A stretch of DNA of 64,000 bases, taken from Tropicibacter sp. R16_0. GTDB lineage: Bacteria > Pseudomonadota > Alphaproteobacteria > Rhodobacterales > Rhodobacteraceae. Shown in pieces: positions 8,858 through 16,046 of the stretch (within the stretch, counting starts at the first letter, position 1; each line of letters opens with the position of its first letter). The notes beneath the pieces are model-generated. The model was not told the origin of the DNA, did no database searches, and worked only from the letters and a program-made list of their open reading frames with translations. The position numbers were made by a program, and so were the translations under genes. The stretch lies in assembly GCF_017743935.1 (NCBI RefSeq), contig NZ_JAGHRE010000005.1, positions 62,001 through 126,000 on the forward strand, written 5' to 3'.

Positions 8858-9730
8858 ATGGCAAACGTCGCATTCCTGGGCCTTGGGGTCATGGGCTATC
8901 CCATGGCGGGCCACCTGCAAGCCGCCGGGCATTCCGTCACCGTCTACAACCGCACCACCGCCAAGGCCGAAGCCTGGGTCGCCGAACACGGTGGCGCATT
9001 GGGGGTCACCCCGGCCGAGGCCGTCAAAAACGCCGATCTGGTCATGGCCTGCGTTGGCAACGACGATGACCTGCGCATGGTATGCACCGGCGCGGACGGG
9101 GCGTTCGCGGCCATGAAAGCGGGGGCGATCTTTGTCGACCACACCACTGTTTCGGCCAAGGTCACAAGCGAATTGGGTGAGATCGCCTCGGCGGCTGGCC
9201 TGTCCTTTGTCGATGCCCCGATCTCCGGCGGTCAGGCGGGGGCGGAAAGCGGCGTGCTGTCGATCATGTGTGGCGGTGACCAAGCTGCCTACGACACCGC
9301 GCTGCCCGTGATGGACGTCTATTCCAAGATCTGCCGCCGCATTGGCGAGGCGGGCGCTGGCCAGCGCTGCAAGATGGCCAATCAGATCGCCATCGCCGGT
9401 CTGGTTCAGGGCCTGTCCGAGGCGCTGCATTTTGCTGAAAAGGCGGGGCTGGACGGCCGCGCGGTGGTCGAGGTGATCAGCCAGGGGGCCGCAGGTAGCT
9501 GGCAGATGGTGAATCGGCATGAGACCATGTTGGATGATCATTTCGACTATGGCTTTGCCGTCGACTGGATGCGCAAGGATCTGGGGATTTGCCTGGATGA
9601 GGCCGAAGAAAACGGCGCTTCGCTGCCTGTGACAGCCTTGGTCGATCAGTTCTACAAAGACGTACAGAAGATGGGCGGGGGCCGTTGGGACACCTCGTCG
9701 CTGTTCAAACGTCTCAAGGCGCTGGACTGA
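8858..9730 (+). CDS. 3-hydroxyisobutyrate dehydrogenase family NAD(P)-dependent oxidoreductase
   Basis: 290 residues from the ATG at 8858, which has GAGAGG upstream; a longer in-frame start 66 bases earlier is unlikely because the Rossmann motif GLGVMGYPMAGHL starts at about residue 8. It also has the substrate-binding DAPISGGQAGAESG segment and the catalytic-lysine region GAGQRCKMANQ, as in beta-hydroxyacid dehydrogenases. Family members oxidise 3-hydroxyisobutyrate, tartronate semialdehyde or related acids, or reduce glyoxylate; the exact substrate is not determined. A stem-loop repeat follows before the large fusion gene. Confidence 0.9.
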   Translation: MANVAFLGLGVMGYPMAGHLQAAGHSVTVYNRTTAKAEAWVAEHGGALGVTPAEAVKNADLVMACVGNDDDLRMVCTGADGAFAAMKAGAIFVDHTTVSAKVTSELGEIASAAGLSFVDAPISGGQAGAESGVLSIMCGGDQAAYDTALPVMDVYSKICRRIGEAGAGQRCKMANQIAIAGLVQGLSEALHFAEKAGLDGRAVVEVISQGAAGSWQMVNRHETMLDDHFDYGFAVDWMRKDLGICLDEAEENGASLPVTALVDQFYKDVQKMGGGRWDTSSLFKRLKALD

Positions 9731-9740
9731 AATCAGAAGT

Positions 9741-9788
9741 GGGGGCGCTGCCCCCGTCGCTACGCGACTCCCCCGGAGTATTTGAAGA
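9741..9788. repeat. Small intergenic double stem-loop repeat
   Basis: GGGGGcgctgCCCCC (9741-9755) is followed at once by GTCGCtacGCGAC (9756-9768) and then CTCCCCCGGAGTATTTGAAG. This layout, GC hairpins ending in a CCCCCGGAGTATTT-like tail, is a familiar intergenic element of Rhodobacteraceae genomes. It could act as a terminator or 3' mRNA stabiliser for the dehydrogenase gene. Copy number cannot be judged from one window. Confidence 0.55.
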
Positions 9789-9819
9789 AGGGTGAAGTTG
9801 CCCAAGGAAGGCGCGAAAC

Positions 9820-12800
9820 ATGAGCGTGGATTTGGAATTCTGGGCTGCTGCCCTGCGCAAATATTGGGGTCATGAAGCCAAGCTGGAGCGGCTGGATGGT
9901 GAATACGACCTGAACTTTCTGGCGCGCGCCACCAATGGCCAAGACTATGTGCTCAAGGTCATGCGTGCGGGTTGTGCACCCGATCTTGTCGACATGCAGG
10001 TCAAGGCCTTGGAACACATCGCGGCAGCGGCGCCTGGCCTGCCGTTCCCCAAAGTGTTCCCTACAATCGACGGCGTGTTGTTGCCAGAGATTGCAGATGA
10101 AACTGGCCAGCCGCGTCTGGCCTGGCTGCTAGAACGGTTGCCAGGCGAGTGTTACGCCAAATCCAACCCAAAGCCGCTGGATCTGATCGTCAAACTGGGT
10201 CGGGTTCTGGGCGCAACCGGACGGGCGCTCAAGGGGTTCGAGCATGGCGGGCTGGAGCGGGACTTCAAATGGGATCTGATGCAAGGCGGTTGGATCGCCG
10301 ACAACCTCGACGCAATTGACGATCCGGCAAGGCGGGCACTGTTGGGTGACATCGTCGAGGCCTTTGCCGCGATCAAGCCCAAGTTGGAGGCCCTGCCAAA
10401 ACAAGCGATCCATAATGATGCCAACGACTATAACATTCTGGTCGAGGGCGAATTGGGCGGGCCCAAGCAAGTATCGGGCCTGATTGATCTGGGCGACATG
10501 TGCGCCGCGCCGCGGATCTGCGATCTGGCGATTTGCGGCGCTTACATCGTGCTGGACCACCCAAACCCCGAGGCAGCTTTGGCCGCGTTGGTCCAAGGCT
10601 ATCACGCGGCCGGGCGACTGAGCCCACAAGAGGTCGATCTGATCTGGCCATTGCTGCGGATGCGGCTGGCGGTGTCGGTTGTGAACTCGACCCTGATGGC
10701 GGTAGAGAACCCCGACGATCCTTATGTGACGATCTCGCAGGCCCCGGCGTGGCGGTTCCTTGAAAATGACGCGATCAACGGTGGTCTGATGTCGGCCCGC
10801 TTGCGCGCCGCCTGTTACCTGCCCGTAACCGACGGCGCCGACCGGGTTCACGCTTATCTGGAAGAGCACCGGGGCGAGTTTGCCGATCTCTTTGGTCGCG
10901 ATCTGAGCGATGTGCCGATGGGGTCGCTTTCGGTCGAGAATTCGACCTGGCCGCAGAACCCGTTTCACATGCCGTTGAGCGAGGCCGCGCGTGTGGGTGA
11001 GGAATTCGGCCCCGAGTGGTGGCTGGGTTACTACAGTGAGCCGCGGCTGATCTATGCCGAACCGGGGTTCCGCAAGGGCCCCTGGAAGGCCAGCGACCGG
11101 CGCACCGTGCATCTGGCCGTGGATGTTTTTGCGCCCGCCGGAACACCGCTTTATGCACCGATGAGCGCGCGGGTCGAGGTGGTCGAGAACCGCACCGGGC
11201 ATCTGGATTATGGCGGCGTGGTGATCCTGCACCATGAAACGACGGAAGGTGACGCTTTCTATACACTCTATGGCCATCTGGACCCCGAAGTTTGTGACCG
11301 TCTGAAACCGGGCGATCCGGTGGCACGCGGCGCGGCCTTTGCCCGGCTTGGCGATCACACGCAGAACGGCGGTTGGGCACCGCATGTGCATTTCCAACTG
11401 GCCCTGACCACGGTCGGCATGGAGGCCGACTGGCCCGGCGTCGGCGACCCCGACGAGATGTATCTGTGGCACAAGGTCTGCCCCAACCCGGCGGCAATGC
11501 TGAACCTGCCCGATGACAAGGTGTTCTATCAGCCGACCGACAAGACCCAGGTGCTGCAAGGGCGGCAGGATCATTTCGGCGGCAACTTGAGTCTGACCTA
11601 TGACGATCCGGTCATGCTGGTGCGTGGCTGGAAACATCACCTGTTCGACGAATGGGGGCGGCCCTATCTGGACGCCTATAACAACGTCCCCCACGTGGGC
11701 CACGCGCATCCCCGCATTCAGGCGGTGGCGGCGGATCAGCTGAAGCGCATGAATTCGAACACGCGTTATCTGCATCCGGCCCAAACCGCCTTTGCCGACA
11801 AGGTGCTGTCGAAGATGCCGGATCAACTGGAGGTCTGTTTTTTCGTCAACTCGGGTACCGAGGCAAACGAGCTGGCCCTGCGGCTGGCGCGGGCGCACAC
11901 TGGCAACAAGGGGATCGTGACGCCGGATCACGGCTATCACGGCAATACAAATGCCGCTGTCGCGATCTCGGCCTACAAGTTCAACAAGCCCGGCGGCATT
12001 GGTCAGGCGGACTGGGTCGAACTGGTCGAGGTGGCCGACGACTATCGCGGTAGCTTCAAGCGCGATGATAGCGATCGTGCCCAGAAGTTTGCCGATCTGA
12101 TCGATCCGGCGATTGCGGCCTTGCAAGAGAGGGGCCAGGGACTGGCCGGGTTCATCGCCGAAACCTTCCCCTCGGTCGGGGGTCAGATCATCCCGCCCAA
12201 GGGCTATCTGCCTGCGGTTTACGAGAAAATCCGCGCCGCTGGCGGGGTTTGCATCGCAGATGAGGTGCAAACCGGATTGGGCCGTCTGGGCGAGCATTAC
12301 TTTGGTTTCGAACACCAAGGCGCCCTGCCCGATATCGTGGTTTTGGGCAAACCCATCGGAAACGGACACCCGCTTGGTGTGCTGGTCACCACCAAAGAGA
12401 TCGCGCAGAGCTTTGACAACGGGATCGAGTTCTTTTCGACCTTTGGCGGCTCAACCCTGTCCTGCCGTATCGGCAAAGAGGTGCTGGACATCGTCGATGA
12501 CGAAGGGTTGCAGGACAACGCGCAGCGTATGGGCGACACTCTGATGACCGGGCTCAAGGCGCTTGAGACCAAATATGACAGTGTCGGCGATGTGCGCGGC
12601 ATGGGTTTGTTCCTAGGCGTTGAACTGATCAACCCGGACGGGTCCGAGGGCACCGAGATCTGTAAATACGTCAAGAACCGGATGCGCGATCACCGTATCC
12701 TGATCGGCAGCGAGGGACCAAAGGACAACATCCTGAAAATCCGCCCACCGCTGACGATCGAGGCAGAAGACGTCGAGATGATCCTGTGGGCCTTGGATCA

Positions 12801-12900
12801 GGTGCTGTCAGAAGTGGGCGACTTTGCGCCCGCGCATGTTCACGATCATGGCCATTCCTGCGGGCATGATCACCATCATCACGGCTGCGGGTGCTGCTGA
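9820..12900 (+). CDS. Fusion of APH-type kinase, M23 peptidase and class III aminotransferase
   Basis: 1026 residues in three parts. Residues 1 to about 330 are a phosphotransferase (APH/choline kinase) domain with the catalytic loop HNDANDYNIL near 198 and the metal motif IDLGDM near 222. Residues about 385-545 are an M23 (LytM) metallopeptidase-like domain with an H-x3-D site (HLAVD, near 430) and HVH (near 523). Residues about 575-1000 are a class III PLP aminotransferase with GTEANE, the PLP-ring Asp in ADEVQTGLGR and the Schiff-base Lys in LGKPIGNG. The tail is His/Cys-rich. Kinase plus ammonia-phospholyase of the AGXT2L type suggests phosphorylation of an amino alcohol (ethanolamine or hydroxylysine type) followed by elimination to an aldehyde, NH3 and phosphate. 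The role of the M23 domain is unknown. Confidence 0.88.
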   Translation: MSVDLEFWAAALRKYWGHEAKLERLDGEYDLNFLARATNGQDYVLKVMRAGCAPDLVDMQVKALEHIAAAAPGLPFPKVFPTIDGVLLPEIADETGQPRLAWLLERLPGECYAKSNPKPLDLIVKLGRVLGATGRALKGFEHGGLERDFKWDLMQGGWIADNLDAIDDPARRALLGDIVEAFAAIKPKLEALPKQAIHNDANDYNILVEGELGGPKQVSGLIDLGDMCAAPRICDLAICGAYIVLDHPNPEAALAALVQGYHAAGRLSPQEVDLIWPLLRMRLAVSVVNSTLMAVENPDDPYVTISQAPAWRFLENDAINGGLMSARLRAACYLPVTDGADRVHAYLEEHRGEFADLFGRDLSDVPMGSLSVENSTWPQNPFHMPLSEAARVGEEFGPEWWLGYYSEPRLIYAEPGFRKGPWKASDRRTVHLAVDVFAPAGTPLYAPMSARVEVVENRTGHLDYGGVVILHHETTEGDAFYTLYGHLDPEVCDRLKPGDPVARGAAFARLGDHTQNGGWAPHVHFQLALTTVGMEADWPGVGDPDEMYLWHKVCPNPAAMLNLPDDKVFYQPTDKTQVLQGRQDHFGGNLSLTYDDPVMLVRGWKHHLFDEWGRPYLDAYNNVPHVGHAHPRIQAVAADQLKRMNSNTRYLHPAQTAFADKVLSKMPDQLEVCFFVNSGTEANELALRLARAHTGNKGIVTPDHGYHGNTNAAVAISAYKFNKPGGIGQADWVELVEVADDYRGSFKRDDSDRAQKFADLIDPAIAALQERGQGLAGFIAETFPSVGGQIIPPKGYLPAVYEKIRAAGGVCIADEVQTGLGRLGEHYFGFEHQGALPDIVVLGKPIGNGHPLGVLVTTKEIAQSFDNGIEFFSTFGGSTLSCRIGKEVLDIVDDEGLQDNAQRMGDTLMTGLKALETKYDSVGDVRGMGLFLGVELINPDGSEGTEICKYVKNRMRDHRILIGSEGPKDNILKIRPPLTIEAEDVEMILWALDQVLSEVGDFAPAHVHDHGHSCGHDHHHHGCGCC

Positions 12901-12908
12901 CAGAAAAT

Positions 12909-12949
12909 GCCCCGGACCTGAGGGAGGGCCGGGGCGACAATGACTTTTT
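12909..12949 (+). terminator. Probable terminator after the fusion gene
   Basis: GCCCCGG (12909-12915) and CCGGGGC (12929-12935) form a 7-bp stem with a 13-nt loop. A run of five T follows ten bases later (12945-12949). The imperfect spacing lowers certainty. Confidence 0.5.
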
Positions 12950-12967
12950 GAAAAGGACTTGATGCTG

Positions 12968-13441
12968 TCAGTGCAACACTGATGGCGTTGGGGAATGTGT
13001 CACCCGTCCGTGTTGAAACGGAAGGGTCATGCGCCGCAGGGCCAGCCCGAATTGCTCGGACAGGGCCGCCAAGGACGGTGCAAAATCCGGCCGCACGATC
13101 AACGCGGCCATCATCATCGCGTCTTCATGCTGGCCGTCTGCCGCCGCACCGATCATCTGCGCGAAACAGCTTTCGTCCGCGCCCAGACAGGAACAGCCCA
13201 GCCCATGCCGGATCAATGGGCGACGCCCGTGCACGGCACACAGCGAGCAAATCTGCTCCAGCGTCGACATCGCCGATTTTCCAAGGCCCCGCCCCAAAGC
13301 AAGGTCAAAATCGCTAGCGGCATCAGCACGGGAATGGGCGCTGTCGCTCCACATGCGCAGGTACATCACCGCACCCGCCTCAACCGGGGCCAGGTCGGCG
13401 AGACGGCCAACAGCCGCCCCGCCCCGAGGTGTGCCGCTCAT
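12968..13441 (-). CDS. Cys-rich protein of unknown function, coupled to hemP
   Basis: 157 residues, not recognised. The start codon overlaps the hemP stop as ATGA, so the two are translationally coupled. Five cysteines lie in a 28-residue core (C65, C68, C83, C85, C92: CSLC, then CSC, then C) beside several histidines, which suggests metal, heme or Fe-S binding. The rest is helical with no signal peptide or membrane segment. Since HemP belongs to heme uptake, a role in heme or iron handling is a guess from position only. Frame quality and coupling support a real gene. Confidence 0.6.
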   Translation of the reverse strand: MSGTPRGGAAVGRLADLAPVEAGAVMYLRMWSDSAHSRADAASDFDLALGRGLGKSAMSTLEQICSLCAVHGRRPLIRHGLGCSCLGADESCFAQMIGAAADGQHEDAMMMAALIVRPDFAPSLAALSEQFGLALRRMTLPFQHGRVTHSPTPSVLH

Positions 13442-13605
13442 TTGGTCAGGATCAATTTGCCCGCGCGGGTGATCCGCAGCGTGTAGAGCTGATCGCCCAA
13501 CTCGATGTGGGCCAGATTGCCGCCCTTGGTCAGCTCTTCGGCCTTGTGGGCCGGCAGCAGGGAAACAGGGTAACCTTGGGTCGGAGTAGAGGTCTGCGCG
13601 TTCAT
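13438..13605 (-). CDS. hemP: Hemin uptake protein HemP
   Basis: 55 residues from the ATG at 13605, preceded by AGGAG at good spacing; an in-frame ATG 75 bases upstream would add a low-complexity extension. The C-terminal half (HIELGDQLYTLRITRAGKLI, then LTK) is the HemP signature. HemP is a small protein found in heme uptake loci, and homologues can act in regulation of those genes. Here it is not followed by a heme transporter but by a Cys-rich protein. It is preceded by a long (about 180-base) leader if the candidate promoter at 13791-13821 is used. Confidence 0.88.
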   Translation of the reverse strand: MNAQTSTPTQGYPVSLLPAHKAEELTKGGNLAHIELGDQLYTLRITRAGKLILTK

Positions 13606-13790
13606 TGGATCATCTCCTGAGCTTTGGACTGGATGCGAGTGGTGGCTGGGACGTTTGTCCGGGCTCGAGGAATCAGACATGTGAATTCAATGCTTTGCAT
13701 GTTGCGAACCAGAGATCGGACTGGGTTGCGATGTTGGCTGACCCTTTGCAAAGCAGGTTGGCAAAACGGGTTGGCTGTTCGTGTTGATCT

Positions 13791-13821
13791 ATAATCTGAT
13801 AAAAATAGTAAGGTATGTCAA
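13791..13821 (-). promoter_or_regulatory. Candidate promoter for hemP
   Basis: On the minus strand a perfect TTGACA (13821-13816) is followed after 19 bases by GATTAT (13796-13791) in a locally AT-rich stretch. An 18-bp palindrome lies about 17 bp upstream of the -35. The 19-bp spacing is long for sigma-70, so the exact -10 is uncertain. Confidence 0.4.
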
Positions 13822-13837
13822 GCGGGCATTTTTTGCA

Positions 13838-13855
13838 CTCGCAGAATTCTGCGAG
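13838..13855. promoter_or_regulatory. 18-bp perfect palindrome between hemP and gph
   Basis: CTCGCAGAATTCTGCGAG equals its own reverse complement. It lies between divergent hemP and gph, upstream of the candidate hemP -35 element, and is not followed by a T-run in either direction, so an operator is more likely than a terminator. The binding protein is not known; iron-responsive regulators (Irr, RirA, Fur-type) are candidates because of hemP. Confidence 0.5.
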
Positions 13856-13917
13856 CCTCCCCTCTTGCGCTTGCGCTTTTGCCCTGTCACTCAAGGCTGA
13901 AACAGGGGGGACTTCCA

Positions 13918-14574
13918 ATGACCGCAAGCATCGTCTTTGATCTGGACGGCACGCTGGTCGACAGCGCACCGGACATTGCCGCCGCCGTAAACGCCATGCT
14001 GGCGGACCAAGGGTACGAATCGCTGGACCTTGCAACCGTGATCTCTTTTGTCGGGAACGGCTTGCCGCATCTTGTGAAACTTGTGATCGAGCACGTCGGG
14101 TTGGACATGGCCCGTCACGCCGAACTGTCAGCGGCAACGCTCGCGCATTACAACCGCGCCTCAACCGCGCTGACGGTGGTGTACCCCGGCATCATCGAGG
14201 TGCTTGAGACGCTGCAAACGCGGGGGATCAAGATGGGTCTGTGCACAAACAAGCCCGAAGCCCCCGCCCGTCATGTGCTGGACGCGCTGGATATGACGCG
14301 GTTCTTTGACGTGGTGATCGGCGGCGACAGCCTGCCCCAACGCAAACCGGACCCTGCCCCGTTGCGCGCCACCTTCGACGCACTGGGGGCAACGCAACAC
14401 ATCTATGTTGGCGACAGCGAGGTTGACGCCGAAACCGCACACCGCGCAGGCGTGCCGTTTCTGCTGTTCACCAAAGGGTATCGCAAGACACCGGTGGCTG
14501 ATCTTCCGCACCATGCCACGTTCGACGACAGCGCGGGTCTGATCGCGGCCGTTGATCAGCTGCTCGGTAGTTGA
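13918..14574 (+). CDS. gph: Phosphoglycolate phosphatase (HAD superfamily)
   Basis: 218 residues from the ATG at 13918, preceded by AGGGGGG. Motif I is FDLDGTLVDS (nucleophile D8, acid D10), motif II is in LCTNKP, the motif III lysine is in PQRKPDP, and motif IV is VGDSEVD. It hydrolyses 2-phosphoglycolate to glycolate, removing a product of oxidative DNA repair and of Rubisco oxygenation. Length is typical. Its 3' end overlaps the convergent thioesterase gene by 19 bases. Related HAD phosphatases cannot be fully excluded. Confidence 0.88.
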   Translation: MTASIVFDLDGTLVDSAPDIAAAVNAMLADQGYESLDLATVISFVGNGLPHLVKLVIEHVGLDMARHAELSAATLAHYNRASTALTVVYPGIIEVLETLQTRGIKMGLCTNKPEAPARHVLDALDMTRFFDVVIGGDSLPQRKPDPAPLRATFDALGATQHIYVGDSEVDAETAHRAGVPFLLFTKGYRKTPVADLPHHATFDDSAGLIAAVDQLLGS

Positions 14575-14960
14575 GCCTCAATCCGTTCTCGGATGCTGTC
14601 GGGCCAGGGTTGGGATTTGCCCATACGTTGGATGTAGACCAACGTGCCGCTGCACCTCAGGCGCAGTTCGTCGCCGCAATGCGCCGTGATCTCATAGCTC
14701 ACGCTTGAGCGCCCCAGGCGGACGGGCGCCAGGCGAAAGTCGAGCACATCGCCGTGCAAGCTGGGCGCGGTGAACCCGGCTGATATCTCGACCGTGGGCG
14801 CGCCGTTTTCCTTGACCAGAACCTCGAACGGGGTGCCAAGGGATTGGGCAAACCAATCCTCGACCACATCGTTGATCATCTCGAAATAGCGCGGGAAGAA
14901 CACGATCCCCGCAGGGTCGCAATGTTTGAACCGAACCGGGATCTGAACGTCAAAGGCCAA
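14556..14960 (-). CDS. Acyl-CoA thioesterase, 4-hydroxybenzoyl-CoA thioesterase/YbgC type
   Basis: About 134 residues from a TTG at 14960 that has AGGAG eight bases upstream; an ATG at 15005 would add 15 residues but has no clear ribosome binding site. The hot-dog fold motif with the catalytic Asp is VRFKHCDPAGIVFFPRYFEM. It should hydrolyse a short or aromatic acyl-CoA thioester. It lies just downstream of dgoK on the same strand and its 3' end overlaps gph. The substrate is not inferable. Confidence 0.87.
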   Translation of the reverse strand: MAFDVQIPVRFKHCDPAGIVFFPRYFEMINDVVEDWFAQSLGTPFEVLVKENGAPTVEISAGFTAPSLHGDVLDFRLAPVRLGRSSVSYEITAHCGDELRLRCSGTLVYIQRMGKSQPWPDSIRERIEAQLPSS

Positions 14961-15011
14961 GGGGCTGCTCCTGTTTGTTTGGGCGCACTGTCGGGTGTTT
15001 CGCATCCGGGC

Positions 15012-15878
15012 TCAAGTGGTCGCAGCCAAAGTGCGCCAAGCGGTCGCCAACCCAGCCCGCGTCACGCGCGGCTCATCCGCCAGCGCTGCCGGGGCACCCT
15101 GAGCGCCCAGCGCATCGACATAAAGCTGCGCCAACTCGCCTTCCCCCACCACGGCCAGTTGCTGACCCAGCCAGAAGGGACGCGCTGCTGCCAATTCCGA
15201 CCCGATCAACCCACCCAACAAGCGCGCGCGGGCAATCTCGGGCTCCAACCCGTCCAGCACCGCCTCGGCATGAATGGAATGAACGCGTGCCATGACCCGC
15301 TCGGGCTTGGCAATGGCATCTGCCACCGCCTCTGCAAACGCGGCCCCATCCACTCGGACCGCGCGCGCATCAGGTACGGCGCGATCCAGCAAGGTGGCCG
15401 CAACCACGCCGGTCATGAAGGTCTGAAAGCTCACGATCTCTCCGGCGCTGACGTGAATCCAGCGGCTGTGTTCGCCGGGGATGCAGATCACCCCGTCCCA
15501 ATCCGTGTTCAACGCCAGAAACCCGGCAACGCGGGTTTCATCACCCTGCATCAGATCGACAGGCTGTTTCTGGCGCAGGCCCGAGACGCCACGCAGTCGC
15601 ACGCGGGCATCCCCGATATCCACCGACCACGCTCCGTCTGACAAAGGTTCGCAAGGCACCGAAGCCCCCACAGGCCCAAGCGTGCCGCAGGTCATTACAT
15701 CAACGGGTGTGTCCGACAAGAACCCCGAGATCAGGCCCAACAACGCCTCGGCCGGGCGCGCGGCCTCGACTGGGCCGACCTGCGTGGCCATATCCAGAAC
15801 CGTATCCCCCTGCATGGCCCAGGCCCGTCTGCGCACAGGCGTCCAATCAACTGCGATCCATTCCGGCAAGGTGTCCAT
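15012..15878 (-). CDS. dgoK: 2-dehydro-3-deoxygalactonokinase
   Basis: 288 residues from the ATG at 15878, chosen for the AGGAG five bases upstream. The protein matches the DgoK family along its length (N-terminal WIAVDWTPVRRRAW, internal VMTCGTLGPVGASVPCEPL and LIQGDETRV-like LMQGDETRVAGFLAL). DgoK phosphorylates 2-keto-3-deoxygalactonate with ATP in the DeLey-Doudoroff route of galactose/galactonate breakdown. The usual partner aldolase dgoA is not in the window. It is divergent from a molybdopterin oxidoreductase across a strong dyad. Confidence 0.87.
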   Translation of the reverse strand: MDTLPEWIAVDWTPVRRRAWAMQGDTVLDMATQVGPVEAARPAEALLGLISGFLSDTPVDVMTCGTLGPVGASVPCEPLSDGAWSVDIGDARVRLRGVSGLRQKQPVDLMQGDETRVAGFLALNTDWDGVICIPGEHSRWIHVSAGEIVSFQTFMTGVVAATLLDRAVPDARAVRVDGAAFAEAVADAIAKPERVMARVHSIHAEAVLDGLEPEIARARLLGGLIGSELAAARPFWLGQQLAVVGEGELAQLYVDALGAQGAPAALADEPRVTRAGLATAWRTLAATT

Positions 15879-15940
15879 GTCTGCTCCTGCTTTGGGTCCC
15901 GTTGCCATAACGGATTCCGTACGGGCCTGCCACATCCCAG

Positions 15941-15963
15941 CCAGACCAATCCAATTGGTCTGG
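15941..15963. promoter_or_regulatory. 23-bp dyad, likely operator between dgoK and the Mo enzyme
   Basis: The arms CCAGACCAAT (15941-15950) and ATTGGTCTGG (15954-15963) are perfect 10-bp inverted repeats around a 3-base centre. The TTGGTC half-site resembles operators of the GntR/FadR subfamily. It lies 63 bp from dgoK and 84 bp from the oxidoreductase. No regulator gene is adjacent. Confidence 0.6.
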
Positions 15964-16046
15964 TCAGATTTTGCCCTTTTGGCCGTTCTGCACAACCAAA
16001 TGACAGCGCTATCCTACCTCAAACACAGCAAAGCCCGGACTCTGTC

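Noticed and set aside
10129-12369. 746-codon antisense frame opposite the fusion enzyme
   Set aside because: The plus-strand protein has clear motifs along its length; the antisense translation has none.
13673-14164. 163-codon minus-strand frame upstream of hemP
   Set aside because: It overlaps gph antisense, its N-terminal part is Arg/Ser-rich, and it would run through the hemP promoter and the palindrome.
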